Source: Mansonella perstans
Lineage: Eukaryota > Nematoda > Chromadorea > Rhabditida > Onchocercidae
Length of the DNA stretch: 64,000 nucleotides
Direction of reading: 5' to 3'
Assembly: GCA_037074765.1 (NCBI GenBank)
Contig: JBAMDO010000160.1
Coordinates: 1-64,000, forward strand
The translations under genes and the position numbers were made by a program. Every line of letters starts with the position of its first letter. The stretch's first letter is position 1. Below, piece by piece: positions 46,996 through 58,364 of the stretch. A model generated the notes under the pieces. It worked only from the letters and a program-made list of their open reading frames with translations. It was not told the origin of the DNA and made no database searches.

Positions 46996-47250
46996 ATGAA
47001 GGCAAAGTTAGGTGGACTGCGAGACCATCGAATGAAAAACAGGTGAGTTATCCCATTTAAAATTACTTACGTAAAGACCTTCCCTCTTTTTTATCTCATT
47101 CTCTCTCTCTCTCTATCTCTCTCTCTCTCTCTCTTTATCTATCTCACTTATTGCAGAAATTACCAGAAAGTACCACAGTTTGCAAGTTCCAATCATAGAA
47201 TTATTTTATTTATGAAAGATAACTATTTTATTCATGTAACAAAAAATTAA
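46996..47250 (+). CDS. Possible two-exon short peptide gene
   Basis: An ATG at 46,996 opens MKAKLGGLRDHRMKNR, ending at a consensus GTGAGT donor (47,042). After a CT-rich intron ending TTATTGCAG, the frame continues from 47,157 for about 31 codons to TAA at 47,250. The splice sites are good and the phases agree, but the peptide is short, matches nothing I know and could be chance. It might also be a 5' untranslated exon of another gene. Confidence 0.25.
47095..47155. repeat. (CT)n tract
   Basis: A CT/CTAT-rich run in the putative intron before TTATTGCAG. From 47,260 to 48,800 I see no gene apart from the minisatellite at 48,107. Confidence 0.8.
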
Positions 47251-48106
47251 TTTTTCAATTTTGGAAATAAACTTTAAAATAAATTCGCGGGAAAAATTAG
47301 ACCAAAAAATGATATCAGAGTGACCTCAAATTGTACGATTGCATAACGACAATTAAAGAGCATTGATGTCCACATAATAAATAACTCTGACCAACTATTG
47401 CCTATGTTAGAGTGTAGTAACTCTTGCCATTAGCAAAAATAACACATTGAGTAAGGATTAAGCAAAGGCGATTGGTCATTGATGATGACCATAGAGATTG
47501 TTGCAAAATGTTGCAAAGATATTTAAATGTTAAATTAGGGACCGATAAATACAAATGACCGAAATGAAATAACAAATTTGATTTTGGATAAAAATGATAT
47601 TTAAAAGTAAATTTATCAAAATAAATTTGTGAGGGAACTGTTAGAAAAAAGGCATTTCAATAAACTGAACTTTTAAAAACTAAGAATTTAAAAGTTAAAA
47701 GAAATAAAAAAAAAAAATTGTTTGTTAATTTGATAAGATTTTTTTTTCTTTTTTTTTTTTTTTAACGAGCTAAAGATTTATGTTATAAGGAAAATTTTGT
47801 AGTTTAAGATAAATAATTCTGACCAATAATTTTTAAAGCATATAAAAGTTTTTCTCATTTGATTAAATAACATTATTTGAAAGAATTTGCTGTGAAACTT
47901 TTTAAAACTTCAAAATTTACGAAATTTCAATTTGCAAATGCAATTTGGAAATTATGGGAACAAGTGTATTTCACGTAACTCTTCTCACTGTCCATTTACG
48001 TGTCATTCTTAGATGCATTTTGATATGCTATGGATTCGCGCACTCATTAATCAGTAATATGGAAAGGATCAGGCAACCATTGTGCGGTTGTGAGTTATGC
48101 TGACAG

Positions 48107-48180
48107 TTGCGACAGAATCTGCCTGTACATGAATTTTCGACAGAATCTGAATGCATATGCTTTCGACAGAATCTATCTAC
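48107..48180. repeat. Short minisatellite with TTCGACAGAATCT core
   Basis: Three imperfect units spaced about 25-30 bases apart share the core CGACAGAATCT, with spacers containing GCCTGTACATGA and GAATGCATATGC. Function unknown. Confidence 0.6.
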
Positions 48181-48823
48181 CATGCCAGGCATATCTGAAT
48201 CGGAGAATTAAAGTATATAGTAGATGAATTCAGGCCAGTTTCTACGTACACTTGTGCTCAATCTAAAAAATGCATTGTGCAAACTTGAAGAATCTCCGTT
48301 CACGAAGCCTAATCAACATGAAAATTCACTAGAATAAATCTTAATTTCTATCTTTCATGTCTTCTTACGTACTTTTAGGCTTTTCTACGTATGTTGTTTC
48401 AAACTATGTCACGTTTATCACGTAATTACATAGCGTTCACATAAGACGTGAGGTTTCATAACGTCTCTTCCCTTCTGATTCTTCATTGTCCACGTCATTC
48501 AATCGAGGACAGTTACAGAACGGTAAGTGCGCGCGGTGGGAGAGATGGGTGAAAGTTTTTACAGAGAATTACAGTAATAAGTAAAGAGTAGGAGGAGAGA
48601 GGAAGTTTGACAGAATGAAAAGACTGCTGTAGTAGAGGAGACAATAGAGATGTTAATTGTAATTTCGTTTAAATTTTTTATTTCTAATTTATTTACAGCA
48701 AAATTTTTTACTTGCTGTGAGGTTTATTGCTATGGTTAGTTGTGTGCATAGCTTAATGATGTAAAGTCATTAATTTTATTTAAATTTTTAGATTAATTTT
48801 TTAGAACAAATTATTAAATCCCC

Positions 48824-51714
48824 ATGCCTACATTACCACTGTTAAATCCAAACGAGGAACGTGTTGAAATTTTCTTGACAGAATTAATGAAATTTAATTC
48901 TTGCACTGGAAATGAAGGTATGATGATATTTTCATTTGTACATAATTAATATCAATTCTATATTATCTTTGCTAATTTTTTTGATCAAAATTTGATGTAA
49001 AGAAACAAAAATAAATTAAATAATTTATGTACTATACTACTTTCAATGGATTTTTTTTTTTCGGATAATTTTATTAATTAAAAATATTTCAGAAGACTTA
49101 TCAGCAGCTTTAACAGTATATTTCAAGGCTACCGGATGGAATGTATTACAGCAACCGTTAAAAAGTGATCCAACGCGACACAATCTGCTGGTTACTAAGA
49201 ATCCATATATAGCACCAGGTTAGTTGATAAAGATGGTCTATGATATGAAATTTTTTGGGAATAAAAAAAGTGCGCAATTCATTTACAATTTTAATTTTTA
49301 TGAAAAGAATAGAAGGATTAATAGATATTTTTAGAAAGAGTTTATGTATTTTATCACTGTATAATGTGATAATTAAAGTAAACAATTTAATTATTTCAGC
49401 AACTTTATCCATATTAAATATTTTTGAGGACCGCGGTATGTGTTTAATACTCATATGGATACAGTTCCACCATACATACCACCAGCATACGATGGTACGA
49501 AAATAACAGGAAGAGGAGCTAATGATGCAAAAGGTTAGTAATTGGTAGTTTTAAAATTATGGTAGTTGCTCTTTTTGAATCCAATTCTTTCTTCCCTCTC
49601 TTTTTCTTTTCCTGTCCCCTTTTCTCTCGTGACTGTTTGAAAACTTGTTGATCGGAGAACTGAGAGCAACTAAGTGGAATAAATGATTAAAAAAATCTTA
49701 ATATTTAGAAATCATAGTATTTGAATATTCGAGGATTATTCATGATCTCGTTTTCTGTTTTTGACTTAAGTGAGCTCAAATTTAAAATTTTATTTAATAT
49801 TTTGCAGGACAGTTGGCAGCAATGATATTTGCAGTCCAAAAAATTGCGAAAGAGGATCCAAATCTTGCCGAAAATATCGGTCTGTTGCTGGTTGTAAGTG
49901 AAGAACTTGATCACATTGGCATGGTGGTATGTTTATTGCAGAATATCTGCAAAATTCATGGATCATTTACTTATCTTTGCTAAGAAAATTTTTAAAATAT
50001 CGCTTAATTCTTCTTCTTAATTCCCCTTTCATAAGAGACGGAATGGAAGGAATGAAAGAGAAAAAAAGAAAGTTCAGTCACAGAAGGCAAGGAGTATGTG
50101 AGCTCTGATTACTTCTTCGTTGTCATTTGTACATCATTTTTGCTGTTTTTCAGGAAGCAAACAGTCTAGGATTGGTTCCGGAATTTTTTATGATCGGTGA
50201 ACCAACTGAATTAAAATTTGGTCGTTTGCAGAAAGGAGCAGTGAAGGTAAGTCACACTGTATGAGGTGAAGGTCAGGTCAAATTCTGGGAAATTTAGTTA
50301 CTAATTTTCAGTATTCGAATTTCGGACATAGGCATCAAAAGTAGCAGGCTTATGATAGCTAGATTATACGATGGCTAGAAGTTAAGAAACAGGTCTTCTG
50401 ACATCCGTAAGGTGCCGAAATTTCAGGAAAGTGATTCGTGGCGTCAGTAAGTTTTCTTGCTGCTGGTTTGGCACCCAAATCTAAAATTACACTTTTTTAG
50501 ACGGTAATATATTAATTGCTCATTAAGATATCTCACAGACTCCAAGTTATATGGGGTGATAAATTTAGTAAGTTATAACTTACTGCACAGGTTTCCAAAA
50601 ATACAGGAATATGCTTGGGAGATAATGCTTTATTGACCAGCCGTGTTGATTGAATTAAACTGTAACTTCTTTGGAAATTCCAGAAATATCTCCATCGTCA
50701 AGGAAAAGGCGACCCTTGTCCATTGCTTGTTCGGCCTTTCATTCAATCAGACTTTAAGTTTTCAGGTTCAAAAAGGCCTTGTAATACAGACTTAGGACGC
50801 AGTCATTGTGAAGAATAGATTTGTTTTGACTAAACTTTAACAATAAAGCATATTATTACTTTTCATATAACCTCTAATATACTGTCACGCAACTTGATTA
50901 CATTCCATCATGCAACTTGATCGCTTCCTTTTCAACTTCCTGTTTTCGGAGTGTTTTGGTTTTTTTTTCAGGTAATATTAAAAGTTCATGGTAAAGCGGC
51001 ACATTCGGGTTATCCTCATCTGGGTGATAGTGCTATCGATAAATTGCTAGATATTCTGCATGATATCCGAACTCACGAGTGGCCATCAGACAAAACATTT
51101 GGTTTGCACCATTTATTGTATTTATTTAATTTTAAGGTTTAGATTCAACGTTTGTTGCTATTTTTTAAGTATTTGTTTTTCAGAAATTTGGAGTATAATG
51201 CAGTTAATGCAGTTACAAGAAAACTATACTTTCCTTGTCATATATATTTTCTAATGAAAGCTTTTTGTAGTGAAATTTGATTATTCTGCAATCATCGTAT
51301 TCCCATATCCAGTTTGATTAATTATTAAAATGATAAAAATGCAAGTGATTGACACCGTAATTTATGTTAGGATAATCAGTTAATTTTACTGGAGATCACT
51401 GGCTTTTTTTAAATGAAAGTACATTTTTATGATCAACAACCGTAAATATTGGTCTTATATCGGGCGGCGAAGCGTTAAACGCATTGGCAGAACATGCTTC
51501 GGCAGCTATTTTCTTCCGTGTAACTACATCTACTGCTGATATTTTGAAACAATTAGAAACTATTGTTGATGGACGTGCTAAGATTGAGCAGTCATTTGGC
51601 AAAAATGAACCAATATTTCTCTCAGGTATTCAGTTTTTCACCGCGGCTCAAGGCGTATGTACTCGATCTTTTTGGAATTTTTAGTGCTCAGTTTTCTATT
51701 TTTCTCTGGTTCTT

Positions 51715-51746
<32 letters not shown>

Positions 51747-52044
51747 AATTGAAAATTAACTGAAATTGGATATTGTGTAATGGCTTAATTTTTATTTTAT
51801 ATCCGGTTAAGCTTGCTTTTTTCTAGCTCCACCACCACCTTACGATTCAGAAGTGGTGGCATTCAATACTGATCTACCTTATTTCATAGCTCGTGATAAA
51901 CTGAAAGCAGCATATTTATTTGGAGCAGGCTCGATAACAAATGCACATTCTAAAGATGAGTACATTCTTGTGGAGGATCTTAAGAAAGCAGTTGAAATCC
52001 ATATTTCTATTTTCAAGTATACTTTGAACGTTGGAAATAATTAA
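48824..52044 (+). CDS. M20-family metallo-amidohydrolase (ArgE/DapE/aminoacylase type)
   Basis: Eight exons: 48824-48917, 49093-49218, 49429-49533, 49808-49926, 50154-50246, 50972-51101, 51431-51625, 51827-52044; 359 residues. Metal-site residues are visible: NTHMDTVPP (His and Asp), GRGANDAKG (bridging Asp), VVSEELDH (catalytic Glu pair), IGEPTELK, and near the end AHSKDEYI (His). The dimerisation/lid domain contains VHGKAAHSGYPHLGDSAI. These zinc enzymes remove acyl groups from amino acids or peptides; substrate cannot be told, though the sequence resembles acetylornithine deacetylase-like eukaryotic members. The start lies 19 bases after a TTTTTTAG acceptor, suggesting trans-splicing. The acceptor needed for exon 7 reads TTTTTAT, not AG, and TGA lies just upstream in frame. 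Confidence 0.85.
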
Positions 52045-52102
52045 CCAACAAAAATTTGAGTTTAGTCTATCAACTTTTGAAGTTCGGTGTCTTATAGAAT
52101 CA

Positions 52103-52108
52103 AATAAA
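52103..52108 (+). promoter_or_regulatory. Polyadenylation signal of the M20 gene
   Basis: AATAAA 59 bases after the stop codon. From here to 53,248 there is AT-rich sequence without a supportable gene. Confidence 0.55.
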
Positions 52109-53248
52109 ATAAATTTTATTTTGATAGTTTGATATATTTCATCTTTGTCTTTCTCTATTCTTTTTGAATATTTTTTCTGTATGTTTGTGATATTATAATG
52201 TACGAAATTGTAATACAATGGACCATTTTGCTTAGAATTTAAATTCAAATACCAGTGAAGTCGTATTCGTTCGGGTTCTTTTTCTTTCGATTCAAATTTT
52301 GACTTAAAATTATTAGAATTACCTCATCATTTCTAGATTGCCTCGTGACGTTTAGATTCAGTCTTTCGTTTGTTTCTGGCTTATTTAATTCTAATAAAAC
52401 CTCATTATTTTAATTAAACTTGATTATTCTATAATTATTTCCGTATCCACTTAAGTTAGTTGATTGTGGTTTGTATACAGCGTGCATATTTGTTTAATTA
52501 ACTCCTACTAGGTTCATCTATTTTTTAAAAATGTCCTATAATAAAATTTGTCAGAAATCTTTTTGCATTAGAATCTTCAGTGTTAGTTCAAGTTGAAAAA
52601 TTTACTTGTCTCGAATGAAAAAGTAAAGATGCAAGAAGAAAACTGTGTAATGAGCCTGAAACCTAAGCATTCTTGTAATTTAAAGATATTAATTTCTGTA
52701 ATGAGAAATTCATTACATCAATGAATTTTGTTAATAGTTATGAAAACAATGATATGTTGAAAGATGAACCCACATTATTCTTGAGAATTTTCAATACTAA
52801 AATACACGAGAAATCGTTTGAAACAGTTAATAAAGAATAAAAGGTTGAAAATTATCAAACTTATCACTAAGATCTATTAACTACTAGAATTTGCTTTATT
52901 TTGCATCACTTGCAAATAATTGCCAAATTTCTTTTCGGCTTCCATCAGTATACATCATTTTCGTTATTTCTTGTTTACAGTCGAAAGTTTGTGTCACATG
53001 TTTGGATCACATGATTTTACTTTATGGTTTACATCTTACTTTTTTCCATTTCCTTTAATAAAATAAGCTGGTTGGAGGAGACAAGCAATATCTCACAGTA
53101 ATTAATCTCTTGGGACTTGTAGCAGAAAGTTACCAACTTTGTGTAATCTTTGGAAGAAGAAAATTTTTATCAGATTAACCAAACGTAATGGGAAGTATTG
53201 GAGGATTATTGTTTGTAAAATCTGTGAATATTTTGATAGTTTCAAGAT

Positions 53249-56200
53249 ATGGATCATAAAACAACACAGGCTGAGGAACTTGATGCGCTTGGAATGATAT
53301 ATCCAGATGAGTTAGAAATTGTATGCAATGAGTATCCCACTATCGCTGTGAAGATATCATTGCAATCTCATCAGGTAATTCTTTAGTTAGCATAAAATTA
53401 CATAATATTATTTCAATGTATTCTGTGTCATCATCCTTTATTCGACGACAAAATGAATCGATTTTTGAATCCTTGAATCCTGAATCTGAATTTACGATGT
53501 CACATCAATATCATGTTATATGTAGCGCGGTTACCTACAGAATAGTTTGTCGAAATGAGAAAATTAAAGATTCACTGCTTTCACACTTAAAATTTTTTAA
53601 TTTTAAGGGAAAAGAAGTTCCTTCAATATTTGAAGTAACATTAAACCTTCGGCTGTCAGCTGATTATCCAGATGTTGCACCAGAAATTGACGTGCTTGGA
53701 TTAGAAAATACATTCAGTAATGAACGTATTGAAAGAGTGCAAAGGATATTGAGTGATGTAGCGCGGGAGAATCTCGGTATGCCAATGGTATTCACCATCA
53801 TATCAACTTTACAGGTTCTTAATACTTTGCAGAATCAGTTTTCTCAGTAACCTAAAAAGTAATGTTCAGCTTTCATGGAGGAAAAGTAAGTATGGCACTT
53901 TTTCGACTTTGTTTATTGTTTTAGAAAAAAGATGGAAGGATGAGTCTTGGCGGTTATAATATCCCTTATGTCATCCGTCAAACCACTTTTTTTTGTTTCT
54001 ATTTGTTCTCTCAGCTTCTCAGAGGGACAGTTCTTATGAGGATTAAAACATTTTATGTTCATTTTAGGATGAAATTGGACATTTAATAGAAGATTTAGAA
54101 AATGAAGAAATAAAAGCAGAAGAAAAAGCGGCAGAAGAAAAAGAAGCGCAGGATAGAAAGAAATTTGAAGGTTTTTGTTTATTTTTTGTTTTGATATTAT
54201 GGCAAGATAGAATGGAAATATGGAAGTGTCAATTTTAATTGCTTTTATTCCATGAAAGTGTGAAAGAATTAAAGCCGATTATTTTAGCATATTCTCCATA
54301 AGGATTAGTGATTTCAGAAAGTTTTCTATTAAATTTTAAAGACAATTTATTGGCTGTTTGGCTGCATTTCAAAAATGTGTTTTGTTGCGTGTCATTATTT
54401 AAATAAGTGCAAAGATAGTATGCAACTGCAGATCACTCACTTTAAGTAAATTCGCTGACCTCTTCTTCATTTCATTGAAACCAATTAATTTGTAGCGCTT
54501 ACTTGCTCTTGAGAACAAATCGCTATTTTGTTATCTTGAATTTAATCCCTTTAATTACTAAAGTTTTAAATAACTTTTATTTAAGAGGAAAAATTTTGTT
54601 TAGAAATTCGACCATAAAATTTCAGGATTATTTAAATTAATCCAGTAGTTATTATTTCCGCATAAGTAAATCTTCAAATTAGCCTTTATATGAGAAAAAT
54701 TCAATAACATTAACAGAGTATTTTTAACAGAAAAAAAATGTAATAGTGAATGAATATATTCTGCTAATTGTCCATACAAAGTGGAAATAATGAATTCAAA
54801 TTCATTTGTTGATCGTATAGGCCTTCATTTTATATTTTATTGACCATAGGAGTATTAAATGCTTAGTGTATGGAGTGCAATGTATTTAGGATACAGAGGT
54901 ATTCGATGATTTTGTACGGGGAATGACAGGTATTGCTGTTTTCAACGTGTCTCCTACAACCACTACATTGCTGTGACACGAAATGACAAAGATAAACTAT
55001 GTTTAAATACCATGCTTTCCCAGTCTCTCTTCATAAATCAACATTCTGTAATTTTTCTCTCTATTCTCTATCAATACTAATACTCGTGCTTCCATTACTA
55101 TTTCTCCTGTTACTTTTTAATTATTTGAACAAAATCAAATTTTTGTTTCACGCCTCTCTAATTGCTGATTTTTTCCTTCTTTCTCTTATATATTATCCAG
55201 TTTTTCGTGATTGCTTTGTTTATCTTCATTTTCTTTATTTACTCTTCTGTTATTTCTTAAAATTATATGATTCATAAGAGAAAAGAATAATTTGTTGATA
55301 GATGGAAGATATTAAACTTTAAAATCTTAAAAATTATAAAAGTGATCGCAAATTGGATCAGTTTTTTAAAGAATTATAGAAATTATGATTTCAATGATAT
55401 TTTATGAAATATCCTCGAAGTTCTATCGAATTTACAGGCACCCAAGTAACAACTGAAACATTTCATGCATGGAAGAAAAAATTCGACAGCGAAATGCGAG
55501 CTATCGAAAAGAAAGAGAAATCGGTGAAAAATTTTTCTCCATCTTTAAGTCTTAGCAATTGTCTTTGAATTTTTAATTTCTAAAATTCAAGCGAAACTTT
55601 CGGAAATTTCTAGAAATTATTCAGCCTTTCTTTTTCACATTTTTTTTTTAAACTTGCATGTTAGAATTTGACCATAAAATTCATTCATCAATAGTGATTC
55701 ATAACATTTCAATATATGAAAAATGCATCAGCATGCGTTAAAAAATTGCATTTTATGGATTGTTATGAGCTAGAAAGATCAAGTTGTTTGTTTTTAAATC
55801 GATAAGAAATGAAAAGTCATTTTATGTTTTTGTGCTAAAGCCAACCTTTTTTTGGCCAACTTTTTAGCTGGGATTATTTTGGATTTTTTATTTATAGCAA
55901 GTTGCAAAACGTTCAAAAACAACAAATTTTTTGAAAATAAATTTCAATCAAAGATTTTAACATATTACTTAAAAAGCAATTAATTGGTAGAGCTTTATTA
56001 CGAGAACATTTTTCTCCAAATTTTTACAAAAAGATGATGAGCTGTTTAATGGGGAATCATCTGAGTCTTAGGAAGCTTATTGCAATTCATCAACTTAGCA
56101 TACTCTTTTTTTTCGAAAACTTTTAGAACTTTTCAAGAATATTGACTATAAACGTACCTTTAATTGTTGTTCAATAGAAATCGGAACGTATCTGTTTGCA

Positions 56201-58364
56201 TAGGAATACTCTGCTACGAAATTCTGCGTCTATAGCAACAATTATTATAACGGTCGACCTTGAATATTGCTGTACCATTACTTCCCTTCATCTCAGACAG
56301 CAATGGAATGCTAATAAATTGTTGCTGATGAGTTTAAGAAAGTTAGTAAATCCGATTTTATTGACAGTATCAAGTTGTTTATTTCGATTTTATTGACACT
56401 ATCAAGTTGTTATTTCGATTTTATTGACAGTATCAAGTTGTTTATTTCGACTTTTTTGATACTGTCAAGTTGTATATAGCAAATATCATTTCTCGTAGTT
56501 CTTTAAACATCTTTCATGCAACTACTATATTCTTTCTAAAAGTGTACGAAATGTATAGGAAGTTTTAATTTTCAGGTATAATCAGCACTAAACCTATTAA
56601 TTAATTCATTAGATAGGTAATAATGAAAAGAAAAATTTCTGTTCGAAGTTTTTTTTCCCCCCTCAGTGAGAAAATTTTTGGTTTAAGGTTTTAGAATAAC
56701 CAAAAATTTTTTTTTCTAAATTTGATTTTGGCTTATATTTATGGCAATTTTTATTTCGCATTATTATTAAATGTTTAATGAGTGATTTTATCAAGTATTA
56801 ATTTTGACAGGAAAATAACTTCGTATTAAATTTACTACATTTACTTAAACATTTAAAAGATTTATTCAAATTTTTAAATTTGGAAGAGACTGCTGGAGAC
56901 TGCTGACCATAGTTGATAATTGTTTTTAAAAGAAGCTCAAAGTATTTATAATATTTTTTTGTTTTTGTGGGAAATGATTTATAAATATGTATAGTATGGT
57001 AGTTCATAAAAGTTAATTTCTTTTCATGACGATAAACTTCCTTATTAATATGATGTACCGTTTTCCGAAGATTAACCTAGTTAGATAAAATAAAAAGTTC
57101 TCAATAGCACAGTGCAGTTATTGTGATTTATAATTAAATTTAATTAGTTCAAACAGATCCGAAAAATTTTTGGACTTTTCGAATATGCGATTTGAGTTAG
57201 TTGCATTTTTGGAATCAAGAAATTACTTTTTTCAGATTCATGAAATAGAAGGAAGTGGAAAATTAACAGGTCGACAATTATTCCTTCGTGATTCAACATT
57301 AAACTTATCCGATGTAGCACTAATGCAAGCAGCAGGCAATGAAATTGAATTCGATGAATCACTGTTTGACGAGGTCACTTTTATCAAATACCACTATGAA
57401 CATTAGATTAAGAAATGGATGATTACATTGGTATTATTTACAAATATATCATACACATTCACATAATTTTACCAGAAATGAGTTTTTGGTAACATTATTG
57501 CAAATATGTATGTTCGAAACCAGTTTAATCACAAAAGGCTTTTTCACATATTTAGGAAAACTGATTACAATCCGGTTTTTAAATACTTATAATACTTAAA
57601 ATATACAGCATAGGTGGTAGGGAGACGATTCTGTTTGGAAATGTATTAAAGATAAGTAATTGTGGAAGTCATCTACTTAGTAAAAACTTTGATAAGCATC
57701 GCTGTTTGTGAGTTGAATTCAGTGTTCAGTTGTTCAATTGTTTAAGAACATCTCAACATTTAAAAAAATACGGAATTGATTTGTTTTTTTCATGTTTTCT
57801 TTAGCATAGGAGCCTTTCTTTTCGCCTCTTCTAATCTTTTTTTAAACCACGTTTCCTAACTGGTTTGTTTTTTTTTTTATTATACTATATTTTAGACAGT
57901 AATATTAACTGAATGCAGTTTGTTTTATTGGCTTTTGTTTTGCTTACTATATTTTTAAACTTCGCGAACTCTAAACTATTAGAAACTTCAAAAAATTTTA
58001 CATGGATAATTTGTAGAAATGCGCGGGAGTTTCAAGGTGAAATAGTCAGGGGAGAGATTTATCGATTGTTTTCTCAGATTGCAGTATTTGCTTAGGGATA
58101 TTGCTCTGTTACCTTTTTTTGTGGGACATTTAATTATAAATTCAAAAATAATTTAAAGTTCATCAAAGAAGGCAAGAGTTTTTTCACCATTAATGATGGA
58201 GCAGTAATTGAAACATGTATGTTATATAAGTGCATAATTAATTCATTAGTCTTTGTTTGGAAAATAAATATTCATTTCTACACAATATTGGGCATTTCAA
58301 TTTTGAAAATATTTAGGATATTGATGACTTGGATTTCGGTGAAAATGACGAAGAGCAACAATGA
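53249..58364 (+). CDS. RWD domain-containing protein, RWDD1/Gir2 family
   Basis: Six exons: 53249-53374, 53608-53814, 54068-54170, 55438-55523, 57236-57373, 58317-58364; 235 residues, near the 243 of human RWDD1. The N-terminal RWD domain runs from QAEELDALGMIYPDEL through LSADYPDVAPEID to about residue 110. A charged coiled-coil stretch follows (EDLENEEIKAEEKAAEEKEA), then TETFHAWKKKFDSEM. The conserved C-terminal motif is KLTGRQLFLRDSTLNLSD with GNEIEFDESLFDEDIDDLDF. Family members (yeast Gir2, human RWDD1/DFRP2) bind DRG-type translational GTPases. The last coding exon is tiny and lies after a 943-bp intron that contains a separate short open frame. Confidence 0.9.
56340..56473. repeat. 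Tandem repeat in an RWDD1 intron
   Basis: Four imperfect units of about 38 bases sharing TTTATTGACAGTATCAAGTT and TATTTCGATT. The frame at 56,196-56,396 runs into it and is not considered coding. Confidence 0.8.
57913..58095 (+). CDS. Possible short secreted peptide inside an RWDD1 intron
   Basis: A 60-codon frame in the last RWDD1 intron starts MQFVLLAFVLLTIFLNFANS, a good signal peptide with a likely cleavage after ANS, followed by about 40 residues with one Cys and a charged middle. It has the same strand as the host gene. No family is recognised, and AT-rich DNA produces hydrophobic frames easily, so this is only a candidate. Confidence 0.25.
   Translation: MQFVLLAFVLLTIFLNFANSKLLETSKNFTWIICRNAREFQGEIVRGEIYRLFSQIAVFA

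Noticed and set aside
53416..53607. Upstream part of the 144-codon frame containing RWDD1 exon 2
   Set aside because: The sequence up to 53,607 is intronic: a proper acceptor TTTTAAG precedes GGAAAAGAAG at 53,608, and the family alignment starts there in phase with exon 1.
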